DNA from: Rhodococcus sp. IEGM 1381
Lineage (GTDB): Bacteria > Actinomycetota > Actinomycetes > Mycobacteriales > Mycobacteriaceae
Direction: 5' to 3'
Length of the DNA stretch: 64,000 bases
NCBI RefSeq assembly: GCF_030056795.1
Contig: NZ_JASHKQ010000001.1
Span: forward strand, 2,037,838-2,101,837
Translations under genes and position numbers: made by a program
Shown here: positions 1-7,107 of the stretch, piece by piece
How the letters are laid out: each line of letters begins with the position of its first letter
Numbering within the stretch: position 1 is the first letter of the stretch
Notes under the pieces: generated by a model
What the model saw: the letters and a program-made list of their open reading frames with translations, nothing else
The model's database searches: none
What the model was told of the DNA's origin: nothing

Positions 1-570
1 TCGATGGTCGACGTCAATCTCATGGGGCCGATTCACATCATCGAGAAGTTTCTGCCGCCGATGGTCGAGGCCGGACGCGGCGGTCATCTGGTCAACGTCT
101 CGTCCGCGGCCGGTTTGATTCCTCTCCCGTGGCACGCTGCGTACAGCGCAAGCAAGTACGGCCTGCGCGGAGTGTCCGAGGTGCTCAAGTACGACCTCAA
201 GCGCCATGGAATCGGTGTCAGCCTGGTGGTGCCGGGCGGCGTCAAAACCGGTCTGGTGGACACACTTCAGATTGCCGGCGTCGATCGGGACGATCCGCGT
301 GTGCAGAAGTTGCAGCATAGGTTCGAGAAGCGCGCCGTCGAACCGTCCGTGGTCGCCGATGCCATTCTCGCCGGAATCGCCAAACGCAAGTACCTCGTGT
401 ACTCCTCCAACGACATCAGGTTCGGCTACTGGATGGCCCGCAAATTCTCGCCGCCCTACGAATTCGTCCTGCAGCGCGCCAACGATCAATTCTCGAAATT
501 GTTGGTGCCGCGTCGCGTGGAGGGGTCGTCGAAATCGACATCCAGCGTGCGTGCACCCGGGCCCGAATGA
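1..570 (+). CDS. Short-chain dehydrogenase/reductase, N-terminally truncated by the window edge
   Basis: C-terminal part of a classical SDR oxidoreductase that would oxidise or reduce an unknown substrate with NAD(P)H. The visible part has the conserved Asn (VNLMGP), the catalytic Ser in NVSSAAG (about visible residue 34) and the YSASK active site (Tyr47, Lys51 of the visible part). The Rossmann GxxxGxG half lies before the window. The reading frame is open to base 1, so the Met at base 4 is probably internal. The 3' end overlaps the convergent soxR gene by about 85 bp. The substrate cannot be read from the sequence. Confidence 0.85.
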   Translation, partial: SMVDVNLMGPIHIIEKFLPPMVEAGRGGHLVNVSSAAGLIPLPWHAAYSASKYGLRGVSEVLKYDLKRHGIGVSLVVPGGVKTGLVDTLQIAGVDRDDPRVQKLQHRFEKRAVEPSVVADAILAGIAKRKYLVYSSNDIRFGYWMARKFSPPYEFVLQRANDQFSKLLVPRRVEGSSKSTSSVRAPGPE

Positions 571-986
571 GACAGCTCGTCGTGCGGATTGGCCAGAGCG
601 CAGCCGGCAAGAGATAGACATCCGCAGCCGATACACCCGGTGAGGTTGTCTCGCAGTCTGGTCAATTGTTCTATCCGAGAATCGAGTTCGCGATGCCACC
701 GCGTCGAGAGGCGGGCCCAGTCCTCACGCGTCGGCGTCCGCTCGTCCGGAAGCTCGCTGAGTGCCTGCCGAATCTCGGCCAGCGGAATTCCGACCTTCTG
801 TGAGATACGGATGAATGCGACGCGCCGCAAAGTCTCGCGGTGGAATCTGCGCTGATTGCCCGTGGTTCGGCGGCTGGTGATCAGCCCCTGTTTCTCGTAG
901 AAGTGGAGCGCAGACACGGCAACTCCACTGCGCTCGGAGAGTTGGCCTGGAGTCAGCTCACGAACGTTCCACTCGGGCATCGGCAC
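486..986 (-). CDS. soxR: Redox-sensing MerR-family regulator SoxR
   Basis: MerR-type transcription factor expected to sense redox-active compounds or nitric oxide through a [2Fe-2S] cluster. The N-terminal winged helix begins at LTPGQLSERSGVAVSALHFY (residues 11-30), a dimerisation helix follows, and the cluster motif CIGCGCLSLAGC supplies Cys118, Cys121, Cys123 and Cys129 (CX2CXCX5C), diagnostic of SoxR. The protein (166 aa, GTG start; an ATG two codons later at 980 is equally possible) has a tail about 15-20 residues longer than usual. That tail is encoded in the overlap with the convergent SDR gene. A SoxR-box-like sequence lies just upstream. Confidence 0.92.
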   Translation of the reverse strand: MPMPEWNVRELTPGQLSERSGVAVSALHFYEKQGLITSRRTTGNQRRFHRETLRRVAFIRISQKVGIPLAEIRQALSELPDERTPTREDWARLSTRWHRELDSRIEQLTRLRDNLTGCIGCGCLSLAGCALANPHDELSHSGPGARTLDVDFDDPSTRRGTNNFEN

Positions 987-988
987 GA

Positions 989-1006
989 CCTCGACATTAC
1001 TTCAGG
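989..1006 (-). promoter_or_regulatory. Candidate SoxR box upstream of soxR
   Basis: The 18-bp sequence CCTCGACATTACTTCAGG matches 13 of 18 positions of the enterobacterial-type SoxR site CCTCAAGTTAACTTGAGG as I remember it. It lies 3-8 bp upstream of the possible soxR starts. SoxR binds the spacer of its target promoter, so such close placement would imply a leaderless transcript or a later start codon. Binding and autoregulation are inferred. Confidence 0.4.
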
Positions 1007-1072
1007 TGTTGCCTGCCTGGGGCGCGAGCTGTCCACCGAGGCCATGAGGATCGAAGGCGCGGGGTGGGGGCG

Positions 1073-1420
1073 TCAGAGAACGGTGTGCACCTTGTCGGCG
1101 GGTCGCGCCAGCACGGTTCCCTTCTCCGTCACCACAATCGGGCGTTCGATCAGAATCGGGTGCTCGATCATCGCGGCGATCAACGCATCGTCGTCCGCGG
1201 ATCCGAGGCCCAGTTCCTTGTAGATGCTCTCGCGGGTACGAACGGCCTGCCGGGGTTCGAGACCGGCGTCGGCGAGCAGGGTGCGTAGCTCGTGCTCGGT
1301 GGGCGGTGACTCGAGGTATCGGATCACTCGCGGGGTGACGCCCGCTTCCTCGATCAATTTCAACGCGGTGCGAGAGGTATTGCACCGCGGATTGTGATAG
1401 ATGGTCGCGGTAGCGGTCAT
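1073..1420 (-). CDS. arsC: ArsC-family (thioredoxin-fold) arsenate reductase-like protein
   Basis: A 115-aa protein of the glutaredoxin-coupled ArsC/YfgD family. It starts with the typical beta strand and active site ATIYHNPRCNTSRTALK, with the nucleophilic Cys at residue 13, and ends in a segment like ERPIVV plus a C-terminal helix. Members reduce arsenate to arsenite or act as uncharacterised thiol oxidoreductases. No arsenite pump or ArsR is nearby, so arsenic resistance is only one possibility. I chose the ATG at 1420 because it places the Cys at the family position; an upstream in-frame start adds 14 residues. It is divergent from the NAD(P)-binding gene. Confidence 0.85.
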   Translation of the reverse strand: MTATATIYHNPRCNTSRTALKLIEEAGVTPRVIRYLESPPTEHELRTLLADAGLEPRQAVRTRESIYKELGLGSADDDALIAAMIEHPILIERPIVVTEKGTVLARPADKVHTVL

Positions 1421-1485
1421 GTTTGCAATCTTGCCACGCGGGTAGCCCGCCGACAGATTCACGCCAGGAACGGGAGTTGTTTTTC

Positions 1486-2154
1486 ATGACCGACAAGCGG
1501 ATTGTCATTGCAGGTGGGCACGGTCAGATCGCCCAGCATCTGACGCAGGTGTTGACGGCGCACGGAGATCGCGCGGTGTCGTTGATTCGCAACGGCGACC
1601 ACGTCGATGCCGTCACAGCACTCGGCGCGCTGCCGCAGGTGATCGATCTAGAGTCTGCGTCCGTCGACGAGTTGGCGGCAGTACTCGACGGTGCCGACGG
1701 AGTGGTGTTCGCGGCCGGTGCCGGACCCAACAGCGGTCCGGAGCGTAAGGACACCGTCGACCGCGCGGGTGCGGTCCTGCTGGCCGACGCGGCCGAGAAG
1801 GCCGGTGTTCGCCGGTACGTGCTGATCAGCTCGTTCGGTGCGGGAGAGCCGGTGGCAGAGGACTTGGATGATGGCTGGAAGGCCTACATCAACGCCAAAA
1901 CAGCTGCCGAAGAGAATGTTTCGGCGAGATCGGGCCTCGACTGGACCATTCTGCGTCCGGGCAAACTGACGGACGAGGACCCCACGCACTCGGTATCGCT
2001 CACCGAGCCGCCCCTCGAATTGGGTGAGGTGACGCGCGCCGATGTGGCCGCCGTGATCGCGCAGCTGCTCGATACCGGCGGAGCAGTGCACAAGACTCTG
2101 ATGTTGACGTCCGGTTCGACGTCCATCGTCGACGCAGTCGACGCGCTCGGTTAA
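1486..2154 (+). CDS. NAD(P)H-binding atypical SDR
   Basis: A 222-aa one-domain Rossmann protein of the NAD(P)H-binding/NmrA-like group (YwnB, YhfK type). The nucleotide loop is IAGGHGQIAQHL (about residues 8-19), followed by VVFAAGAG and RRYVLISSFGAG, where classical SDRs carry the catalytic Ser. No full YxxxK active site is evident, only a Y-I-N-A-K segment near residue 132. The enzyme may act on an unknown redox substrate or as a redox sensor. The ATG has a GGGAG ribosome site ten bases upstream. The GntR gene follows after 10 bp, suggesting co-transcription. Confidence 0.8.
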   Translation: MTDKRIVIAGGHGQIAQHLTQVLTAHGDRAVSLIRNGDHVDAVTALGALPQVIDLESASVDELAAVLDGADGVVFAAGAGPNSGPERKDTVDRAGAVLLADAAEKAGVRRYVLISSFGAGEPVAEDLDDGWKAYINAKTAAEENVSARSGLDWTILRPGKLTDEDPTHSVSLTEPPLELGEVTRADVAAVIAQLLDTGGAVHKTLMLTSGSTSIVDAVDALG

Positions 2155-2164
2155 GGCACGGACT

Positions 2165-2533
2165 GTGCGCGTTCATATCGATTCGTCGAATACGACACCG
2201 GTGTTCGAGCAGTTGAGGATGCAAATTCTCGGGCTGGTGCGGTCGGGAGATCTCATTGCCGGTACCAAGATTCCGACGGTTCGCGGTCTCGCCGAGGAGC
2301 TGAAGATCGCACCGAACACGGTAGCGAAGACGTACCGAGAGCTCGAACAGCAGGGCGTCATCGAGACGCGCGGACGGTCGGGTTCGTTCGTCGCTTCGGG
2401 CGGCGATCCCTCGCGCGATATCGCGGCCCGAGCGGCGACGGAATTCGTCAAAACGGTCCGGTCCATCGGTTTGGAAGACGACCAGGCTCGATCGTTCCTG
2501 GAAGCCGCGCTCAAGGGTGCAAACGACCGCTAA
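2165..2533 (+). CDS. GntR-family regulator, YtrA subfamily
   Basis: A short (122 aa) GntR protein: a winged helix at residues 8-75 (PVFEQLRMQILGLVRSGDL, then TKIPTVRGLAEELKIAPNTV) and a ~45-residue helical tail in place of a large effector domain. This is the YtrA type, which typically represses transporter or membrane-protein genes. GTG start 10 bp after the preceding gene. The next gene downstream, doxX, has an inverted repeat over its leader and is a possible target (inference). No ABC transporter is adjacent, unlike the classic ytr operon. Confidence 0.85.
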   Translation: MRVHIDSSNTTPVFEQLRMQILGLVRSGDLIAGTKIPTVRGLAEELKIAPNTVAKTYRELEQQGVIETRGRSGSFVASGGDPSRDIAARAATEFVKTVRSIGLEDDQARSFLEAALKGANDR

Positions 2534-2550
2534 GTTGACGCTTCAACATA

Positions 2551-2591
2551 CTTCTGACATGGTGGTTCGGCCCATGTAGTCGTGTCAGAAG
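2551..2591. promoter_or_regulatory. Nested inverted repeat in the doxX leader
   Basis: CTTCTGACA (2551-2559) and TGTCAGAAG (2583-2591) are perfect 9-bp arms. Inside them ACATGG (2557-2562) pairs with CCATGT (2572-2577). The right arm includes the AGAAGG ribosome site of doxX. It could be an operator, perhaps for the adjacent GntR protein, or an RNA hairpin hiding the ribosome site. The function is not established. Confidence 0.5.
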
Positions 2592-2598
2592 GATGCTC

Positions 2599-3021
2599 AT
2601 GAACTCCACCCTCGTCCGCGACGCCGTCGCCCTCGTAGCCCGCATCGGTCTGGGAGTCGTCTTCATCGCTCACGGCTGGCAGAAGCTGAACACCTACGGC
2701 CTCGACGGTGCCGCGGCCAGTTTCGAGATGATGAACATTCCGCTCCCCACGGCGTCCGCGTACTTCGCCACGTTCGTGGAACTCATCGGCGGAGGCGCGC
2801 TCGTGTTGGGAATCTTCACCCCTATCGCCGGCCTGCTGCTGTTCCTCGACATGCTCGGGGCTGCAATCTTCGTCCACTTCGAGCACGGTGTGTTCGCAAC
2901 GGACAACGGCTACGAACTCGTCGTCGCCCTCGGTGTCGGCGCGCTGCTGTTGGCCTCGTTCGGTGCAGGCCGCATCAGCATCGACGGACTCACCAAAGGC
3001 AAGACAGCACTGCTCGCCTAG
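2599..3021 (+). CDS. DoxX-family membrane protein
   Basis: A 140-aa integral membrane protein with four predicted helices: VALVARIGLGVVFIAHGWQK, the FVELIGGGALVLGIF segment, GLLLFLDMLGAAIF and LVVALGVGALLLAS. The first helix ends in the HGWQKL signature of the DoxX/SURF4-like family. Members associate with thiosulfate:quinone reductase or, in mycobacteria, with superoxide dismutase and SseA; here no such partner is adjacent. The ATG at 2599 is preferred because AGAAGG lies 6 bp upstream; an ATG at 2593 would add two residues and overlap it. Confidence 0.85.
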   Translation: MNSTLVRDAVALVARIGLGVVFIAHGWQKLNTYGLDGAAASFEMMNIPLPTASAYFATFVELIGGGALVLGIFTPIAGLLLFLDMLGAAIFVHFEHGVFATDNGYELVVALGVGALLLASFGAGRISIDGLTKGKTALLA

Positions 3022-3025
3022 TCGA

Positions 3026-4576
3026 TCAACGCCAACTCGGCAGCCACAGCTGTTGCTGCCACATCTGCGGCGAGATGGGCATCGCGGTGAGGATCGGCCA
3101 CAGCCAGACGAAATTCGCGATCACCACGGCGAGGTACAGGGCGACCAGTAGTAGCCCGGTACCTCGCCGTTCCGCTGACGCCGTCGCCTTGCCGATGATG
3201 TCGCCCAGCACCAACGCGAAGCCCATCACCATGAACGGGGCGAGCGCCACCGCGTAGAAGTAGTACATCTGCCGGTCCAGCGTGGTGAACCAGGGCAGCA
3301 GCGCTGCGGAGTAGCCGACCAGCACTGCGGCATAACGCCAGTCGCGCCTGACGGCCACCGACCAGATCGTCCAGGCCAGCATCGGCAACGCCAGCCACCA
3401 CATCGCGGGTGTGCCGATCAGCATGATCGCCTTCACGCACGAGGACGCCGAGCAGCCGGATACGTTCTCACCGTCGGCGAAGTAGTAGAGCATCGGACGC
3501 AGGCCCATCGGCCACGTCCACGGCTTCGACTCCCACGGATGCCGATTGCCGGCCGAATTGGTTAGGCCCTCATGGAATTTCAGCACGCTACCGCTGTAGA
3601 ACCAGAGGGAGCGCAGCGCACCGGGGACGAACGAGAACGGACCTCCGGCACCGATGCCGCTGCCGACCTCGTGGCGGTAGACGCCGGTCTCGGAGGTGAG
3701 CCATGCCCACCACGTCATCAGATACACCGCAATGGGGACGATCACCAGCGCATACAGCGCGGGCCCGATGTCTCGCAGTGCCGCACCCCGCCATGGACGC
3801 TCGACGCCGTACGAGCGGCGGGCGGCCAGATCGAATGCCACACTCAGCAATCCGAAGAACGCAATGAAGTACAGACCGGACCACTTGGTGCCGCAGGCGA
3901 GCCCCAGCATGATTCCGGCTCCGAATCGCCACCATCGCACACCCATTCGCGGACCGAGCGCACTCGCGTCCATGCGGCCCTCGTCGCGCACTCGCGACAG
4001 CCGTTGTCGCATGTCGTCGCGGTCGACGATCAGGCAACCCAGTGCCGCGGTGACGAACAGCGCGAGAAAGATGTCCAGCATGCCGATCCGACTGCTGACG
4101 AAGGTCACTCCGTCGACGATCAGCAGAATGCCAGCGATGGCACCGACCAGCGTCGATCGTGCGAGGCGTCGCACGATCCGAATCACCAACAGCACCAACA
4201 GGGTTCCGGCCACGGCCGACGAGAAACGCCAACCCCACCCGTTGTAACCGAACAGCGCTTCCCCGACGGCGATCAGCTGCTTGCCGACCGGTGGATGCAC
4301 CACCAGGCCGTACGCCGGATTGTCCTCGAGCCCGCCGCCGGTGAGTACCTGGTAGCCCTGCGGGGCATAGTGCTTTTCGTCGAAGACCGGGGTTCCCGCG
4401 TCGGTGGGGTAGCGCAGCATCGTGAATCGCGTGATCGCGCAGACGACGGTGATGACGAGGGTGACGATCCAGCCGCGTCTGGCATCGGTGTCGTGGAACC
4501 AGTCGCGCGCGGCAACCGTGGGCCCGGGACTGACCATCGACCGGTCGCCGGAGCGCTCAGAGGTCAGCAAGGTCAC
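3026..4576 (-). CDS. pmt: Dolichyl/polyprenyl-phosphate-mannose--protein mannosyltransferase
   Basis: A large multi-pass GT39 glycosyltransferase (516 aa from the GTG at 4576; an in-frame start at 4618 adds 14 residues). It transfers mannose from polyprenyl-phosphate-mannose to Ser/Thr of exported proteins outside the membrane. The catalytic acidic pair is in TPVFDEKHYAPQGY (residues 66-67), followed by HPPVGK and about ten membrane helices ending in the short tail QQQLWLPSWR. It is divergent from rsmI, the same arrangement as Rv1002c/Rv1003 in M. tuberculosis, which supports the assignment. Confidence 0.93.
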   Translation of the reverse strand: MTLLTSERSGDRSMVSPGPTVAARDWFHDTDARRGWIVTLVITVVCAITRFTMLRYPTDAGTPVFDEKHYAPQGYQVLTGGGLEDNPAYGLVVHPPVGKQLIAVGEALFGYNGWGWRFSSAVAGTLLVLLVIRIVRRLARSTLVGAIAGILLIVDGVTFVSSRIGMLDIFLALFVTAALGCLIVDRDDMRQRLSRVRDEGRMDASALGPRMGVRWWRFGAGIMLGLACGTKWSGLYFIAFFGLLSVAFDLAARRSYGVERPWRGAALRDIGPALYALVIVPIAVYLMTWWAWLTSETGVYRHEVGSGIGAGGPFSFVPGALRSLWFYSGSVLKFHEGLTNSAGNRHPWESKPWTWPMGLRPMLYYFADGENVSGCSASSCVKAIMLIGTPAMWWLALPMLAWTIWSVAVRRDWRYAAVLVGYSAALLPWFTTLDRQMYYFYAVALAPFMVMGFALVLGDIIGKATASAERRGTGLLLVALYLAVVIANFVWLWPILTAMPISPQMWQQQLWLPSWR

Positions 4577-4644
4577 GTACCGATCGTAGGCGTTGATCCG
4601 CGGTGCGTGACAGGCCACTGCGCTGCATGCGGGACACTGGAGGC

Positions 4645-5469
4645 ATGCTCATCCTTGCCGCCACCCCGATGGGCGACGTCGGTGATGCCTCGCAGCGCCT
4701 GCGTGATGCCCTCGGCAGTGCCGATGTCGTCGCCGCCGAGGACACCCGGCGCACCAAACAACTCGCGTCCTCGCTCGGCGTGGTGATCGCAGGACGGGTG
4801 GTCAGTTTCTACGACCAGGTCGAGACGGCTCGCCTGCCGGCGCTGGTCGAGGCCGTGGCCGAGGGCAAGATGGTTCTGCTGGTGACCGACGCCGGGATGC
4901 CGTCGGTGAGCGATCCCGGCTACCGCCTCGTGGCCGCGTGCGTCGATGCGGATCTGCCGGTGACCTGTCTGCCCGGTCCGTCGGCCGTCACGACTGCGCT
5001 CGCGTTGTCCGGTCTGCCGGTCGAACGGTTCTGCTTCGACGGGTTCGCGCCGCGTAAGCAGGGCCAGCGGCGCACCTACTTCCAGTCGGTGCTCGCCGAA
5101 CCGCGGGCCATCGTCTTCTTCGAGGCCCCGCATCGCCTCGTCGCGTGTCTCGAAGACGCCGTGCACGTACTCGGTCCCGATCGCCGCGCCGCGGTGTGCC
5201 GAGAGCTCACCAAGACCTACGAGGAGGTCCGACGCGGCGGCCTGGGGGAGTTGCTCGACTGGGCGAGGGGCGGGGTGCGCGGCGAGATCACCGTCGTACT
5301 CGAAGGAGCGGTCGCCGTCGCCGAGGAGCCCGAGGATCTCGTGGCCGACGTGGAAACGCTGGTGGCGTCGGGCATGCGGTTGAAAGACGCCTGCGCCCAG
5401 GTGGCGGTCGACGGCGTCTCCAAGCGTGAGGTCTACGAGGCCGTTCTCGCTGCGCGGAAAGAGCAGTAG
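4645..5469 (+). CDS. rsmI: 16S rRNA (cytidine-1402-2'-O)-methyltransferase
   Basis: A 274-aa SAM-dependent tetrapyrrole-methylase-fold enzyme that 2'-O-methylates C1402 in the ribosomal P site of 16S rRNA. Family landmarks: the N-terminal LILAATPMGDVGDASQRL, AEDTRRTKQL (about residues 32-41), the SAM-binding VTDAGMPSVSDPGY and CLPGPSAVTTALALSG. The C-terminal segment DGVSKREVYEAVLA is the small helical domain typical of RsmI. The start at 4645 aligns with the family N-terminus; only a very close GGAGG precedes it, so translation may be leaderless or use the ATG at 4627. Confidence 0.95.
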   Translation: MLILAATPMGDVGDASQRLRDALGSADVVAAEDTRRTKQLASSLGVVIAGRVVSFYDQVETARLPALVEAVAEGKMVLLVTDAGMPSVSDPGYRLVAACVDADLPVTCLPGPSAVTTALALSGLPVERFCFDGFAPRKQGQRRTYFQSVLAEPRAIVFFEAPHRLVACLEDAVHVLGPDRRAAVCRELTKTYEEVRRGGLGELLDWARGGVRGEITVVLEGAVAVAEEPEDLVADVETLVASGMRLKDACAQVAVDGVSKREVYEAVLAARKEQ

Positions 5470-5473
5470 CGGG

Positions 5474-5902
5474 TCAGCCCACCACTTGCTGACGCAGACC
5501 CTCGGTGGCTGCCTCGAGGATCGTCTTGGTTCCCTTCTTCACCAGGAAGCCTGGTAGCGGAATCTTCGGATCGACCGTCAGCTCGAACTCGACATGGGTG
5601 CCGTTGTCCTTGGGCGTCAACGTGTACCGGCCGTCCTGGGCCTTCTGCTGAGTGCTTTCCACCAAGGTCCACGACACTTCGTTCTCGCTCCAGGTGTACT
5701 CGACCAACTGCTCGTCGTTGACGCCGATGATCGAGACGTTCATCTTGACGTGTTTCGGCCGACCGTCGTCGAAGCGATCGACCACCTCGCACTTCTTGTG
5801 CACCGGAGACCATGAGGGGATGCCTTCGACGTCCGCGAGGACGTCGAGAATTGTCGCTGCGTCGGCGTCGATATCGATGGACTTGTTCACTGTGACTGCC
5901 AT
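5474..5902 (-). CDS. SRPBCC-family (polyketide cyclase/START-like) protein
   Basis: A 142-aa helix-grip protein with the SRPBCC pattern: VTVNKSIDIDADAATILDVL at the start, the DVEGIPSWSPVHKKCEV turn, alternating beta strands, and the long C-terminal helix VKKGTKTILEAATEGLRQQV. Mycobacterial relatives of this size bind hydrophobic ligands, but the ligand here is unknown. It is convergent with rsmI with a 4-bp gap and follows the alpha/beta hydrolase gene on the same strand by 14 bp, suggesting a two-gene transcript. The ATG is chosen because the domain begins there. Confidence 0.85.
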   Translation of the reverse strand: MAVTVNKSIDIDADAATILDVLADVEGIPSWSPVHKKCEVVDRFDDGRPKHVKMNVSIIGVNDEQLVEYTWSENEVSWTLVESTQQKAQDGRYTLTPKDNGTHVEFELTVDPKIPLPGFLVKKGTKTILEAATEGLRQQVVG

Positions 5903-5916
5903 GGGGAGAAGGTATC

Positions 5917-6921
5917 TCAGCTTTCTGTACGGGGGCTGACGTTCCGAGCGAACTCGCCGATGGCGTGTAGCGCGCGTCGGGCTTCGGGGACGAAATCGGC
6001 TGCCTGGAACACGTGGACCTGGTCCTCGTACACCTGAAGTTCGCAGTCGACTCCGGCGACCGCGAGGCGCTGAGCCATGAGTTCGGAGTCGGCATAGACC
6101 ATTTCGGTCGAACCGACCTGAATCAACACCGGCGGCAGGCCGGTGAGATCTCCGTCGACGGGCGAGACCCGCGGGCCCTGTTGGCCCTCGACGACGATGC
6201 GCGCGTCGACGCGATCGGCCAGTGCGGTCAGTGCGGGAACTGCGTTGGACGGAAAGACCGAACACTTCGACGCGTTCTCGTGGTCGAGTTTGCGGGAGGG
6301 GTCCATATCGGTCAGGGGAGACATGGTGAAGAGTCCGGCGGGTGCGGGCAAGCCGACGGTGCGTAGCGCCAGGGTGACCATGAACGCGAGATACCCACCG
6401 GCCGAGTCGCCGCCGAGGATGATCTGCTCTGGGCGGTAGCCGGAATCGAGAAGGAAACGGTACGCGTCGACGCCGTCCTCGACAGCGTGGCTGATCGGAT
6501 TGCGCGGCATCATGCGGTAGTCGACCGAGAGAACCGAGCCGTCGACGTGCTTGGAGACCCGTGAGGTCATCCGGCGGTGGGTGCGCAGGCCGCAGCAGAC
6601 GAAGGCGCCGCCGTGCAGATAGAGGACCACGCGATCGGTGCCGGTGCCCTCGGCGCGGATCCACTCGGCCTCGCATTCGGCGAGCATGACGCGACTGCGT
6701 GTGGTGCCGCTGATCTGCGGGACGAGCAGTCCGGCGTAATCGACCAGCCCCATCGGCCACGGAAGCGAGGGAGCCTGCGCCCACACGGTCAGAAACGGGC
6801 GGACGGTGAACTGCAGGTACTTGGACAGGATCCGCGACTGCAGGCTCGCGCCACGGATGTCGCGTCGGCGTGCGGTGGCCGCCGGGTCGGTCGATTTCAC
6901 TACGGTGAGCGCCGGATTCAT
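5917..6921 (-). CDS. Alpha/beta hydrolase, hormone-sensitive-lipase family esterase
   Basis: A 334-aa esterase/lipase. The oxyanion-hole motif HGGA is in VVLYLHGGAFVCCG (residues 103-106), the nucleophile is Ser173 in GGDSAGG, and the C-terminal His lies in EDQVHVFQ. The acidic member is probably in VGSTEMVYADSE, where a Glu stands near the usual Asp. Relatives hydrolyse short- to medium-chain acyl esters. The ATG at 6921 has a GGAGG ribosome site 8 bp upstream; an ATG at 6936 adds five residues. It diverges from the WS/DGAT gene, consistent with turnover of neutral lipid, but the pairing is circumstantial. Confidence 0.9.
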   Translation of the reverse strand: MNPALTVVKSTDPAATARRRDIRGASLQSRILSKYLQFTVRPFLTVWAQAPSLPWPMGLVDYAGLLVPQISGTTRSRVMLAECEAEWIRAEGTGTDRVVLYLHGGAFVCCGLRTHRRMTSRVSKHVDGSVLSVDYRMMPRNPISHAVEDGVDAYRFLLDSGYRPEQIILGGDSAGGYLAFMVTLALRTVGLPAPAGLFTMSPLTDMDPSRKLDHENASKCSVFPSNAVPALTALADRVDARIVVEGQQGPRVSPVDGDLTGLPPVLIQVGSTEMVYADSELMAQRLAVAGVDCELQVYEDQVHVFQAADFVPEARRALHAIGEFARNVSPRTES

Positions 6922-7068
6922 AACCGTCGCCTCCATCCCCGTTGTCGTTGCGCGGCGCGTGTGCGCCGTGCGTTGGAACCCCGCTCTATTTGGAACCCCT
7001 GGTAACGGACAATAGCGGGTAGCTTTTCGTGACCCGACGTAAGGTCGTGTTCTGAGTCACATTCGGTG

Positions 7069-7084
7069 CCGTACCGTGACCGAA
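7069..7084. repeat. 16-bp word shared with the rpfB leader (copy 1)
   Basis: CCGTACCGTGACCGAA occurs here, 24 bp before the WS/DGAT start, and again at 10987-11002 over the upstream rpfB start codon. On the other strand it reads as GTCAC followed by a GTNAC-like half-site, and another GTCAC lies at 7056-7060. A shared regulator is conceivable; chance cannot be excluded. Confidence 0.4.
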
Positions 7085-7107
7085 AACAAATGGAAAAGGG
7101 ACAGCTC

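Noticed and set aside
1073..1420. Arsenic-resistance operon
   Set aside because: Only an ArsC-like protein is present; there is no arsB/acr3 or arsR nearby.
5474..6784. A single 436-residue protein joining the hydrolase region and the SRPBCC domain
   Set aside because: The first part is a wrong-frame reading of the alpha/beta hydrolase; only the last 142 residues form a real domain with its own ATG.
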